DNA of 64,000 bases, from the NCBI GenBank assembly GCA_964515335.1, contig CAZETS010000015.1, positions 1-64,000 of the forward strand, given 5' to 3'. Shown piece after piece: positions 8,927-17,721 of the stretch. Below the pieces are notes generated by a model. It searched no databases. It saw nothing but the letters and a program-made list of their open reading frames with translations, and had not been told where the DNA came from. The stretch comes from TMED88 sp964515335 (GTDB lineage: Bacteria > Myxococcota_A > UBA9160 > UBA4427). Numbering within the stretch: position 1 is the first letter of the stretch; each line of letters starts with the position of its first letter. The position numbers were made by a program, and so were the translations under genes.

Positions 8927-9796
8927 CTAGAGCTTCGCGATCACCTCGTCGGTGAACTTCTTCATCGCGTCGATCTTGATGTCGAGGGGCGCCTTGAAGC
9001 CGTGTCCGTAGTACATCCACGGCATGTCGCAGCACTCGTCGATCCCCATGTCGATCAGGCGCTTGTGGCCCTCGAGATCGAAGGCGTCGATCGCCACCGA
9101 GATCATCCGGAACGGCTTGTCGTCGGTGCCGTACTCCTTCCGGTAGGCGTGGATCTTCTTCACCATTTCGGCGATCTCGTCGGCCGTGGTGTTCGGCGAC
9201 ACGAAGCCGTCGGCGATGCGGGCCGCACGCCTCAACACCGCGTCGGCGGTTCCGCCGATCACGATCGGCATCGGATCGCCGGGAATTGGATTGATCGACA
9301 GGTTGGGGTTGTCGTAGAAGCGCCCGTGGTGCTCGAACATCTCGCCCGTCAACGCCTTGCGGATCACCTCGATGCTCTCCTCGCAGCGCTTGCCGCGGGT
9401 CTTCCAGTCCGAGCCGCAGATCTCGAAGTCCTCGGGCCACGGCGAGAGGCCGACGCCGAGCGAGAGCCGGTCGTTCGTCAGGAAGGATGTCGTGCCACAC
9501 TGCTTGGCGACGAGCAGCGGCACGCGCACCGGCAGCTTCAGCACGTTGACGAGGAAGCGCACGTTCTGTGTGACGGCGCCCATCGCGCAGATCACGCCGA
9601 ACGGGTCGAGGAAGGGCGTCTCTGCGCTCCAGTAACGGGCGCCGCTGTCCGTGTACGGGTAGTCGACCGAGGTCTCGTCGAAGAAGAAGAGCCCGTCGCC
9701 GACGTTCACCGAGTGCCATCCGAGGTCGTCCGCCGCCTGGGCGAGGGGGACGTACTGCTCGGGAGGATTGAAGGTGAGCGTGAGGTTGAACTTCAT
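8927..9796 (-). CDS. Luciferase-like (LLM) F420-type oxidoreductase
   Basis: A 289-residue TIM-barrel protein of the bacterial luciferase-like superfamily. The family signature GVGLSPWPEDFEICG follows the conserved LLVAKQ segment, and PMPIVIGGTADAVLRRAAR is the usual C-terminal flavin/F420-binding segment. Members use FMN or F420 to reduce or oxygenate organic substrates. The ATG has a strong AGGAGG upstream. It is divergent from the TetR gene at 9956 across 159 bp and is followed closely by the SRD5A-like gene. It is one of four paralogues in this locus. Confidence 0.88.
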   Translation of the reverse strand: MKFNLTLTFNPPEQYVPLAQAADDLGWHSVNVGDGLFFFDETSVDYPYTDSGARYWSAETPFLDPFGVICAMGAVTQNVRFLVNVLKLPVRVPLLVAKQCGTTSFLTNDRLSLGVGLSPWPEDFEICGSDWKTRGKRCEESIEVIRKALTGEMFEHHGRFYDNPNLSINPIPGDPMPIVIGGTADAVLRRAARIADGFVSPNTTADEIAEMVKKIHAYRKEYGTDDKPFRMISVAIDAFDLEGHKRLIDMGIDECCDMPWMYYGHGFKAPLDIKIDAMKKFTDEVIAKL

Positions 9797-9955
9797 GGCG
9801 GTCCTCCTGGCGGGCGCTCCGACGAGCCGTTGTGGGATGCAGAACCCTAGTCTATAAAATCAGAACTGCAATTTCGCAGCGCCTGGGCGGGGGGGACACG
9901 AGGTCTCCGCGGCCGGGGGGGGCGAGCGCAGCCGAAGGGCGCGAGGAAGCGGAGC
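9797..9955. promoter_or_regulatory. Divergent promoter region between LLM gene and TetR regulator
   Basis: A 159-bp divergent intergenic region. It contains a short AT-rich island (about 9850-9875) that stands out in this GC-rich DNA and an imperfect palindrome CTGCAATTTCGCAG at 9866-9879. It is the natural place for an operator of the adjacent TetR protein controlling both directions. No consensus -35/-10 pair could be assigned with confidence. Confidence 0.4.
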
Positions 9956-10630
9956 GTGGCGACGCAGCGAGCCAGCCGAAAGACCCGCGAGGCCGCGCGC
10001 CAGGCGGCCCGCGAGCAGAAGGGCGAGCTGTACCGCCGGCTCGTCCTCGAGGCGGCCGAGCGCGTGTTCGCCCGCAGCGGCTACGACGAGGCGCGCATCG
10101 GCGAGATCGCCGAGGAATCGGGCCTCTCGCTGCAGACCCTCTACGCGGCATTTCCCGGCAAGGCCAGCATCTACGAGGCCATCCAGGAGAACGGCGACCG
10201 CGAGTTGCGTGCGCGCGTCGCCGAGAGCGCGCAGGTCACCGCCGACCCGCTCGCCGGGATGCTGGCAGGCCTGCGGGCGGCCACCGAGTACTTCCTCGAG
10301 CATCCCGACTTCCTGCGCATCCGCCTGCACGGCGGGTTCACCTGGGGGACCGAGGAGTCGGCGGCCGGTGACCGCGGCCGCACGGGCTCGTGGCGCGCGG
10401 CGCTCGAAATGCTTCGCGGCGCGTGCGAGCGCTGCATCGCGGCCGGCCTCTTCGTCGATCGCGACCCCGGGCTGATCGCCCGTATGACGGTCGCCATGCA
10501 GCAGGTCGAGCTGGCCCACTGGCTGGAAGGCGGCATGCGGGACGACCCCGCCCGTGTGACGGGCGAGCTCGAAGCCCAGGTGACGCGCGCGTTCCTGCGC
10601 CCCGACGGCCCGCCTCCCCACGCGCCGTAG
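9956..10630 (+). CDS. TetR-family transcriptional regulator
   Basis: A 224-residue DNA-binding repressor. The N-terminal region is very basic. It is followed by a TetR helix-turn-helix at about 48-66 (IGEIAEESGLSLQTLYAAF) with the usual FPGKASIY helix after it. The C-terminal half is a ligand-binding all-helical domain with no recognisable specificity. It starts at GTG, preceded by GAGGAAG. It sits between two luciferase-like genes, one divergent and one 48 bp downstream, and probably regulates them in response to their substrate. Confidence 0.88.
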   Translation: MATQRASRKTREAARQAAREQKGELYRRLVLEAAERVFARSGYDEARIGEIAEESGLSLQTLYAAFPGKASIYEAIQENGDRELRARVAESAQVTADPLAGMLAGLRAATEYFLEHPDFLRIRLHGGFTWGTEESAAGDRGRTGSWRAALEMLRGACERCIAAGLFVDRDPGLIARMTVAMQQVELAHWLEGGMRDDPARVTGELEAQVTRAFLRPDGPPPHAP

Positions 10631-10678
10631 CGGCGCGCCGAGCCTGTCAGCTCGTAGAAACAGAGGACACGATCGACC

Positions 10679-11554
10679 ATGCGCTTCGGATATCTCGAAA
10701 CGATGACAGACCCGGCCTTCATGAAGCCGCTCGCGATCGCCGCCGAGGAGGCGGGCTACGACAGCTTCGTGGTGCCCGACAGCATCTGCTACCCCGAGCA
10801 CGCGGACAGCAAGTACCCCTACACGGCGGACGGCGGCCGCGAGTTCCTCGAGGACAAGCCCTTCGTCGAGCCGTTCGTACTGATCGCACACCTTTCGGCG
10901 GTCACCGAGCGCATCCGCTTCACCACCGACGTCGTCAAGCTGCCCCTTCGCAACCCGGTGCTGGTCGCCAAGCAGGTGAGCTCCCTGGCGGCGCTGGCCG
11001 ACGACCGGTTGTGCCTGGGCGTGGGGCTCTCGCCCTGGCCCGAGGACTACGAGGTCGTCGACGTGCCGTGGAAGCGCCGCGGTCGCCGCATGGACGAGAT
11101 GATCGAGATCATCCGGGGGCTCTGCAGCGGCGGGTACTTCGCCTACGAGGGCGAGAGCTTCCGCGTGCCGAGCATCAAGCTCTGCCCCGTGCCGACCAGC
11201 CCCGTGCCGATCGTCGTGGGCGGCCACAGCGAGCCGGCGCTCGCGCGCGCAGCGCGCTCCGCCGATGGCTGGATCCACGCCGGCGGCAGCACGGACGAGC
11301 TGGTGCCGTTGATCGAGCGGCTCCACGCCCTGCGGCGCGAGTGCGGACGCGACGGCGAGCCGTTCGAGATCCACGTGATCTCGATGGACGCCTACACGCC
11401 GGACGGCGTCCGCCGCCTCGAGGACCTGGGGGTAACCGACGTGATGGTCGGCTTCCGCAACTCGTACACCACCGAGCAGGACACACAGTCGCTCGAAGAG
11501 AAGGTCGCGGCGCTGCGGCGGTACGCCGAGCGCGTGATCGAGAAGACCCGCTGA
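10679..11554 (+). CDS. Luciferase-like (LLM) F420-type oxidoreductase
   Basis: A 291-residue luciferase-like TIM-barrel protein. Conserved segments are YPYTADGGREFLEDKPFVEP, the family motif GVGLSPWPEDYE, and VPIVVGGHSEPALARAAR. It is most similar in visible motifs to the paralogue at 17722-18603, sharing the opening PDSICYP and the PYTxDGGREFLExKPF segment. It lies 48 bp after the TetR gene and 49 bp before the FAD-dependent oxidoreductase, so the three form a likely operon. The substrate is not known. Confidence 0.88.
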   Translation: MRFGYLETMTDPAFMKPLAIAAEEAGYDSFVVPDSICYPEHADSKYPYTADGGREFLEDKPFVEPFVLIAHLSAVTERIRFTTDVVKLPLRNPVLVAKQVSSLAALADDRLCLGVGLSPWPEDYEVVDVPWKRRGRRMDEMIEIIRGLCSGGYFAYEGESFRVPSIKLCPVPTSPVPIVVGGHSEPALARAARSADGWIHAGGSTDELVPLIERLHALRRECGRDGEPFEIHVISMDAYTPDGVRRLEDLGVTDVMVGFRNSYTTEQDTQSLEEKVAALRRYAERVIEKTR

Positions 11555-11603
11555 ATCCGAACCGTTTCCCGGACGCCGTCCGTTCTCACCGAAGGAAAAC
11601 AGC

Positions 11604-13088
11604 ATGAGCGAGCACCCCGACGTCACGCCCACCCGACCGCGCCGGCTCTCCACCGTGAAGAGCTGGGACATCGAGACCGACGTCGCGATCGTCGGCTTCG
11701 GGGGCGCGGGGGCGTGCGCGGCCATCGAAGCCGCCGACGCCGGCGCAGAGGTCTGCCTCTTCGAGGTGTCGGCAGCCAGCGGCGGCGCGACGGCTCTCTC
11801 GAGCGCCGAGGTCTACATGGGCGGCGGCGGGGGCACACGCGTCCAGCGCGCGTGCGGCTACGACGACACCACCGAGGCGATGTTCGACTACATGATGGCC
11901 TCGCAGGGCGAGCTGGCCGACGAGCAGCGCATCCGCATGTATTGCGACGGCAGCCTCGAACACTTCGAGTGGCTCGTGAAGCAAGGGGCGAAGTACAAGA
12001 ACAGCGAGTACAAGGAGCGCGCCATCATGGCGCTGACCGACGACTGCCTGCTCTACACCGGCAACGAGAAGGCCTGGCCGTTCCGCGAGGTCGCCGCCCC
12101 CTGCCCGCGCGGCCACAACCTCGAGGTCGAGGGCGACAACGGCGGACCCATGCTGATGGGCGTGCTCACGGAGAGCGTCGAGCAGCGCCACGTCCGCGTC
12201 GAGTACAACGCGCGCGCCCTCACCCTGATCGCGGACGAGAACAACACCGTCTTCGGGCTCGTCGTGCGGATCGACGGCGAGGAGCGAAACGTGCGCGCGC
12301 GCAGGGGCGTGATCCTCTGCGCGGGCGGCTTCGTGATGAACCAGGCGATGCTCCGGAAGTACATGCCCGACATCGCCTCGGTGGGCAACATCCCGGTCGG
12401 CAGCCCCGGCGACATGGGGCAGGGCATCCTGATGGGTCAGGGCGTGGGCGGAGCCGTGATCCACATGAACCAGGCGTTCGTCACCCTGCCCTTCTACCCG
12501 CCGGGGTCGCTCACGTACGGAATCTTCGTCAACGCCCAGGCCCAGCGCTTCATCAACGAGGACATCTACCACGCGCGGATGGCCCATCACGCGCTGCGGC
12601 AGGTGGGCAAGGGCATCTATCTCATCATCAACCACGACGACTACGATCACCCGGCGTTCCTGAACGCCGACGTCGCCGGCACGGGCGAGAACGTCGAGGA
12701 GATGGCAGAGGAGATCGGCCTCGATCCGGCGATGCTCCGGCACACCATCGACTTCTACAACGAGAACGCCGCAAGGGGCGAAGACCCGCTCTTCCACAAA
12801 TCGGAGGCCTGGCTCAAGCCCATCGAGCCGCCCTACGCGGCGCTCGACTGCACGCCCGGGAGCGGCGCCTTCTACCCCTACTTCACCTTCGGCGGTCTCG
12901 ACACGCTGCCGACCGGCGAAGTGCTGACCATGGAGCGCCAACCGATACCCGGCCTCTACGCCGCCGGCCGGACCACCTGCGGCATCCCGCGCACATCGGC
13001 CGGCTACAGCAGCGGCATGTCGGTGGGCGACGTGACGTACTTCGGCCGCGCGGCGGGAAGGACGGTGGCCGGGCAGCCCCGGCGCTGA
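11604..13088 (+). CDS. FAD-dependent dehydrogenase, fumarate reductase/3-ketosteroid dehydrogenase family
   Basis: A 494-residue flavoprotein. An N-terminal FAD-binding Rossmann motif GFGGAGACAA lies at 31-40, and a C-terminal FAD motif ends in TSAGYSSGMSVGDVTYFGR. Both are typical of the FAD_binding_2 family that includes 3-oxosteroid 1-dehydrogenase and fumarate reductase flavoproteins. No signal peptide is visible, so it acts in the cytoplasm or at the membrane face. AAGGAA precedes the ATG. Its place beside SRD5A-like and BaiCD-like genes favours an alpha,beta-dehydrogenation role on a cyclic ketone, but the exact substrate is an inference. Confidence 0.82.
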   Translation: MSEHPDVTPTRPRRLSTVKSWDIETDVAIVGFGGAGACAAIEAADAGAEVCLFEVSAASGGATALSSAEVYMGGGGGTRVQRACGYDDTTEAMFDYMMASQGELADEQRIRMYCDGSLEHFEWLVKQGAKYKNSEYKERAIMALTDDCLLYTGNEKAWPFREVAAPCPRGHNLEVEGDNGGPMLMGVLTESVEQRHVRVEYNARALTLIADENNTVFGLVVRIDGEERNVRARRGVILCAGGFVMNQAMLRKYMPDIASVGNIPVGSPGDMGQGILMGQGVGGAVIHMNQAFVTLPFYPPGSLTYGIFVNAQAQRFINEDIYHARMAHHALRQVGKGIYLIINHDDYDHPAFLNADVAGTGENVEEMAEEIGLDPAMLRHTIDFYNENAARGEDPLFHKSEAWLKPIEPPYAALDCTPGSGAFYPYFTFGGLDTLPTGEVLTMERQPIPGLYAAGRTTCGIPRTSAGYSSGMSVGDVTYFGRAAGRTVAGQPRR

Positions 13089-13104
13089 AGGCCGCGGCCG
13101 CCCG

Positions 13105-13836
13105 TCAGCCGGACTTCCGCGTCGCCACCTCGGCTTCGACGTCGCGGTCGAAGTCGGCATCGGCGCCGAACGCCGCGTCCGATCCGTCGCGCTCGAACGT
13201 CACCGCCGGATACTCCGCGGCAAACGTCGCCAGCATGGCGTCGAGCGGCACGTCGTCGAACTCGCCGTGCTCGTGCACGTACTCCATGTGCTTGCGCCCC
13301 TCGCGGTCGAAGGGGTGGTAGAGCGAGTCGTTCTCGCCGTCGAACTCGAGAGGCAGGAAGCCGAACTTCTCGCACAACCCGATGTTGAACGCCGGCGTCG
13401 CCTTCACCCAGCACGATTCGTCGCCGAGCAGGATCGACGTGTAGCCGTGCCAGTAGAAGACGTCGGTCTGCATGTGCTCGCGCATGCGCGCGGTCGAGAG
13501 ATGATTGCGCACGTCCGCAAAGCCCACCCGCGCCGGGATGCCGAGCGCGCGGCAGCCGGCCGCCAGCAGCACCGACTTCGACACGCACCAGCCACGCCCG
13601 CTCCCGAGCGTCGCGCTCGCACGCAGCGTCTCCACCTCGCTGGCGGCGCCGTACGGGTCGTAGCGGATCTCGTCGCGAACCGCATAGTAGAGGCGGATCG
13701 CCCGTTCCCTGGCGCTGCCGTCGAGGCCCGCGCGCGACTCCGCGAAGGCGCGCACGGCCGGGTGATCGGAATCGATGATGGGGGTGGGTCGCAGCGCCGC
13801 ATCGGGCGCGTCGACTGCGGCAGCTTCGCTGGCCAT
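13105..13836 (-). CDS. Transglutaminase-like cysteine protease-fold protein
   Basis: A protein of about 243 residues with a transglutaminase core domain. The catalytic Cys sits in GRGWCVSKS, His in YWHGYTS, and the third position is in the following VKATPAFN strand. The preceding helix IRLYYAVRDEIRYDP is the usual family lead-in. Bacterial members are mostly uncharacterised peptidases or amidases. There is no signal peptide. I prefer the ATG at 13836. A GTG at 13866 would add ten residues, and neither has a good ribosome-binding site. It is convergent with the flavoprotein gene, 16 bp apart. Confidence 0.8.
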   Translation of the reverse strand: MASEAAAVDAPDAALRPTPIIDSDHPAVRAFAESRAGLDGSARERAIRLYYAVRDEIRYDPYGAASEVETLRASATLGSGRGWCVSKSVLLAAGCRALGIPARVGFADVRNHLSTARMREHMQTDVFYWHGYTSILLGDESCWVKATPAFNIGLCEKFGFLPLEFDGENDSLYHPFDREGRKHMEYVHEHGEFDDVPLDAMLATFAAEYPAVTFERDGSDAAFGADADFDRDVEAEVATRKSG

Positions 13837-13896
13837 CGCAAGAAGATAGCGAAACGCTGGTGGCACTCGCGCCGGCGCGGGCGCGGGCCGTCGAGC

Positions 13897-14748
13897 CTAC
13901 TTCTCCGCCATGAAGGCCTCGAACGCCGCCGCGTGGTCGGGATGCCAGCGCGAAAGAGCGGGTCGGTTCTCGATCATGTCGCCGGTCCCCCACTCCATTC
14001 GGCGGTGGTCCATCTCGGTAGTCACGTCGTTGTCGGGACAGATCACGTAGAAGTCGCCGCGCTCGAGCGCAGCCAGCAGGTAATCGGCCACCTGCTCGGG
14101 AAACCAGGCCGCGTCGGGCTTCTCCTTGACGAACCGCCTGATCATGCCGGTATAGGTGAATCCCGGCACGAGCAGGTGCGCGGTGACCCGACAGCCATCG
14201 ACCCCCCGAAGCTGGTGGGCGAGGCTCTCCGTCACGCTCTTGATCGCCGCCTTCGAGGCGTTGTAGGCGGCGTCACCGGGCGGATTCGTGATGCCCTGCT
14301 TGGAGCCGGTGTTCACGATCGCGCAGGGCGTGCCCTGGTCGATCATGAGTTGCGTGAACGCTCGAAGTCCGTGGACGACGCCCCACAGGTTGACTCCGAG
14401 CACGCGCTGCCAGCCCTCGTAGTTCTGCCACGGACTGCCGCCACCGCCCGTGCCGGCGTTGTTCATCAGCAGGGCCACCTCACCGTATCGATCGAGAACC
14501 CGGTCGCGCAGGGCCTCTACCGACTCGAAGCTCGAGACGTCGGTCGCGGCGCCGAGAACCGCATCCTCGCCCCGCGGCGCGAGGCCGGCGAGGGCACGCT
14601 CGGCCGCCGCGAGAGACTCCTGGTCGTGATCGGCGATGCAGACGTTGAGGTCGGCCGCAGCGAGACGCTCGGCGGTGGCCAGACCAATGCCGCTGGCTCC
14701 TCCGGTGATGACGGCCGTGCGGCCGGGAGTGAGCGCGGGATGGGCCAT
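13897..14748 (-). CDS. Short-chain dehydrogenase/reductase (SDR)
   Basis: A 283-residue NAD(P)-dependent oxidoreductase. The cofactor motif is TGGASGIG, followed by NNAG, the catalytic Ser in NTGSKQG and the YNASK active-site pair. The C-terminus is longer than usual and rich in Trp and His, which suggests a substrate lid. AGGAG lies just upstream of the ATG. It is 33 bp downstream of the flavin/Fe-S oxidoreductase on the same strand, so an operon with it and the two luciferase-like genes is likely. Confidence 0.88.
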   Translation of the reverse strand: MAHPALTPGRTAVITGGASGIGLATAERLAAADLNVCIADHDQESLAAAERALAGLAPRGEDAVLGAATDVSSFESVEALRDRVLDRYGEVALLMNNAGTGGGGSPWQNYEGWQRVLGVNLWGVVHGLRAFTQLMIDQGTPCAIVNTGSKQGITNPPGDAAYNASKAAIKSVTESLAHQLRGVDGCRVTAHLLVPGFTYTGMIRRFVKEKPDAAWFPEQVADYLLAALERGDFYVICPDNDVTTEMDHRRMEWGTGDMIENRPALSRWHPDHAAAFEAFMAEK

Positions 14749-14781
14749 GGAGACTCCTGAGCCGGGTTGGTGAAACCGGGA

Positions 14782-16767
14782 CTAGATGGCGTACGCGACC
14801 TCGATCGCGTCCCGCACCGCCTTCAACGACAACCCGAACCCGGCAACGTCGCCGACCGCCTTCACCTCACCCGCCGCTCCCTCGAACGCCTCCACGACCC
14901 GCTCGTCCGCGACCGGCTGCCCCACCACGATCACGCTGTCCGCCTCGACCACCTTCTCGGGCCCCCCAGCCGCCGCGATCAACACGCCCTCGTCCACGAT
15001 TCCCTTCACCTCGATGCCCGAGTTCACCGACACCCCGGCCGCGTCGAGCCGTGTTGCCTGATCGCCGCGCCGCTTCTTCCCGGCCGGCACGGCCAGCCGC
15101 CTGCTCGGCTCGAGCAGGCTCACCCGCCGCCCGAGCCGCGCCAGGTGCTCCGCCAACTCGACACCGATCAGGTTCGCGCCGACCACCGCCACTCGCGCCC
15201 CGACCGGCAGGGCTTCCGCTCCGCCGACGCCGGCGCCGCCAGCCTGCGCTCGCAGACGCTCGAGCAGCTCGATCAAGGCCGCCCCGGTCACCACGTGCGC
15301 GGCGTCGTCCCCTGCCAGCCTGGGGCACTCGAAGCGGCCCCCGGCCGCCACCACCACCACATCGGCTGCGAGCTGCTTCACCTCTTCGGCACCGGCCGTC
15401 ACGCCGACCCGCACATCCACCCCGAGCTGCCCGACCCGCTCCACCAGCCAGTCCAGATGCAGCCCGTTTCCCTCGAACAACGTCGACGCGAGCCGGAACC
15501 GCCCCCCGAGCTCCTTCTCCTTCTCGAACAACGTCACCTCGTGCCCGCGCTCCGCCGCGTACATCGCCGTCGCCAGACCCCCGGGCCCGCCCCCGACCAC
15601 GACCACCTTCTTCGCGGCCGCGGCCTTCTCGAGCGGATACTCGCGCTCCTTCCCGACCCGCGGATTCACCACGCACCCCGCCCCATTGAACTCGGTCTGC
15701 ATGATGTCCACGCAGCCCTGGCACAGCGTGCAGCGGCTGATCTCTCCGGCGCGCCCTTCGCGGACCTTCGTGGGCAGCTGCGGGTCGGCCAGCAAGGCGC
15801 GCCCCATCGCGACGACGTCGACCTCACCGCCCTCCACCAGCGAGGCGGCGTAGAGGGGATCCATGGCCTGCCCCACCACCATCACCGGCACGTCGACCAC
15901 CTGCTTGATGGCCCGTGCTGCCGCCACGTTGTAGCCGGGGCGGTATTCGGAGCCGGTGATGATCTGCGTGATGTTGCCGTCGCTCACGCCGCCGCTCACG
16001 TGGAAGCAGTTCACGCCGGCCTTCACGAGAAGCGGCGCCAGTCGCTGCGAGTCGTCGATCTCGCGGCCACCCGGCTCGCGCTCGAAGCCCGAGAGGCGCA
16101 CGGTGATCGGGTAGTCGTCGCCCACCTTGCTGCGTATGTTCGCCAGAACGTCGAGCAGCAGCCGGGTGCGGCCCTCGAACTTGCGGCCCGCGTACTCGTC
16201 CGTGCGATGGTTGCGCAGCGGCGAGAGGAAAGAGCCCAGCATCATGTAGCTGTGCGCGGCGTGCAGCTCGATGCCGTCGTAGCCGGCCTCGCGAGCGCGC
16301 ACGGCCCCGTCGCCGTACATCTCGACGACGCGCTCGATCTCTTCGGCGGTGATCTCGCGGCAGGCCTGTTGGGTGGTCTCCGTGCGGATCACCGACGGGC
16401 CCATCGGCTGGATCTGCTTGATGAACGGGGCCATCGACTCCGGTCCCGGGTGCGAGAGCTGGGGCTGCACCTTTACGCCATGGGCATGGATGGCGTCGAC
16501 GAGCTTCTTGTGGCCCTCGATCTGGAAGTCGCTGTGCAGGCCGATCGAATGCAGCTGATAGCGGTGCTCGGGATCGACGCTGCACACCTCGACGCAGATG
16601 AGCCCCGGCCCCGACTTCGCGCGCTCGGCGTAGTAGGCGATCTGGCGCTCGGACGGGGTCTCGTCGTCGTTCCCGTAGTCGACCGTCATGGGCGCCATCG
16701 CGATGCGGTTGGCGACCTCCATGCGACCGATGCGGATGGGCTGGAGCAGGGCGTCGAAGCGGGTCAT
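14782..16767 (-). CDS. FMN/FAD/Fe-S NADH-dependent enoate reductase (FadH/BaiCD-like)
   Basis: A 661-residue two-part enzyme. Residues 1 to about 335 form an old-yellow-enzyme TIM barrel with the active-site region ELHAAHSYMM. A 4Fe-4S site follows (Cys346, Cys349, Cys352, Cys365), then an FAD/NAD domain starting at GGGPGG (392-397). This is the architecture of 2,4-dienoyl-CoA reductase and of the bile-acid enzymes BaiCD/BaiH. It uses NAD(P)H to reduce a conjugated double bond, or runs in reverse. The presence of steroid-type neighbours makes a BaiCD-like role attractive, but the sequence alone cannot separate it from dienoyl-CoA reductases. Confidence 0.88.
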   Translation of the reverse strand: MTRFDALLQPIRIGRMEVANRIAMAPMTVDYGNDDETPSERQIAYYAERAKSGPGLICVEVCSVDPEHRYQLHSIGLHSDFQIEGHKKLVDAIHAHGVKVQPQLSHPGPESMAPFIKQIQPMGPSVIRTETTQQACREITAEEIERVVEMYGDGAVRAREAGYDGIELHAAHSYMMLGSFLSPLRNHRTDEYAGRKFEGRTRLLLDVLANIRSKVGDDYPITVRLSGFEREPGGREIDDSQRLAPLLVKAGVNCFHVSGGVSDGNITQIITGSEYRPGYNVAAARAIKQVVDVPVMVVGQAMDPLYAASLVEGGEVDVVAMGRALLADPQLPTKVREGRAGEISRCTLCQGCVDIMQTEFNGAGCVVNPRVGKEREYPLEKAAAAKKVVVVGGGPGGLATAMYAAERGHEVTLFEKEKELGGRFRLASTLFEGNGLHLDWLVERVGQLGVDVRVGVTAGAEEVKQLAADVVVVAAGGRFECPRLAGDDAAHVVTGAALIELLERLRAQAGGAGVGGAEALPVGARVAVVGANLIGVELAEHLARLGRRVSLLEPSRRLAVPAGKKRRGDQATRLDAAGVSVNSGIEVKGIVDEGVLIAAAGGPEKVVEADSVIVVGQPVADERVVEAFEGAAGEVKAVGDVAGFGLSLKAVRDAIEVAYAI

Positions 16768-16789
16768 GAAGGGTCCTCGGCTCGGCGGC

Positions 16790-17689
16790 TCAGCGCCTGT
16801 GGATCACCTTGTCGGCGAAGCGGTCCATGGCGCGCTTCTTGGTGTCGAGATCAGCGATGTCCTCGCCGTCCCGCAGCCACGGGGCGCGGCCCCAGGGCGT
16901 CACCACCCAGGGCTGTGTGATGTTGTGGTGGGCGCCGAGCTGCTCGAGGCGGCCCTCCAGCTCTTCGGTCAGCGGCTGGATGAGCGAGCAGCAGACGTCG
17001 AAGGGCTCACCCTCCTTGCCCAGCTCGCGGCGCGTCGCGTACAGGCCCTCGATGGTCTCGATCAGCTGGTCGGCCATCATCGGCACGCCGAGCCAGCCGT
17101 CGTTGCGAGCCGCCCGGCCCAGCGCGGCCTTGCTCGCCCCGCCCACCCAGACCGGAACGCGCCCGAGCGGCGCAGGCGACGCCAGCGCGTCGTCGAACGA
17201 GAAGAACTCGCCCTGGTGCGAGACCGTCTCGCCGGTCCACAGCTTGCGCATCACCTCGATGGTCTCGTCGAGCCGCCGGCCGCGCGTGTGGAAGTCGAGG
17301 CCGCGAATCTCGAACTCCTCCTTGATCCACCCGGCCGACACGCCACAGCACACGCGCCCCTGGGTGAAGATCGAGGAGGCGGCGACCGCACGCGCAGCGG
17401 TGAACGGATCGCGGAGAGCCGCGAGGTAGATGTTGGTGGCGAGGTGCAACTCCTTGGTCGCCATGCCGAGCGCCGTCAGCGTCACCCAGGGATCGGGCCA
17501 CGGCAGATCCTCGGGCCACCACATCTTGCCGTCGGGCGTGTAGGGATACCTCGACTCGAGCTCGCCCGTCGGCATGACGAGGTGGTCGGCGATCGTGATG
17601 CCGTGGTAGCCCACCGACTCGGCGTGACGCGCGATCTCGACGAACTGGTCGAGCTCGGGAACGTTGACGAGCGAGATCCAGTGCTTCAT
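16790..17689 (-). CDS. Luciferase-like (LLM) F420-type oxidoreductase
   Basis: A 299-residue luciferase-like TIM-barrel protein from a different subgroup to its neighbours. It has the Rv2161c-like motifs ITIADHLVMP, GVSAGWIKEEFEIRG and VPVWVGGASKAALGRAAR. The chosen ATG begins MKHWISLVN. The open frame runs much further upstream but overlaps the next luciferase-like gene in the wrong frame. It lies 22 bp upstream of the enoate reductase gene and 32 bp downstream of another LLM gene, all on the minus strand. Confidence 0.87.
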   Translation of the reverse strand: MKHWISLVNVPELDQFVEIARHAESVGYHGITIADHLVMPTGELESRYPYTPDGKMWWPEDLPWPDPWVTLTALGMATKELHLATNIYLAALRDPFTAARAVAASSIFTQGRVCCGVSAGWIKEEFEIRGLDFHTRGRRLDETIEVMRKLWTGETVSHQGEFFSFDDALASPAPLGRVPVWVGGASKAALGRAARNDGWLGVPMMADQLIETIEGLYATRRELGKEGEPFDVCCSLIQPLTEELEGRLEQLGAHHNITQPWVVTPWGRAPWLRDGEDIADLDTKKRAMDRFADKVIHRR

Positions 17690-17721
17690 CCGTCCGTTGC
17701 CTCCTCGAACGACGCGAGCGG

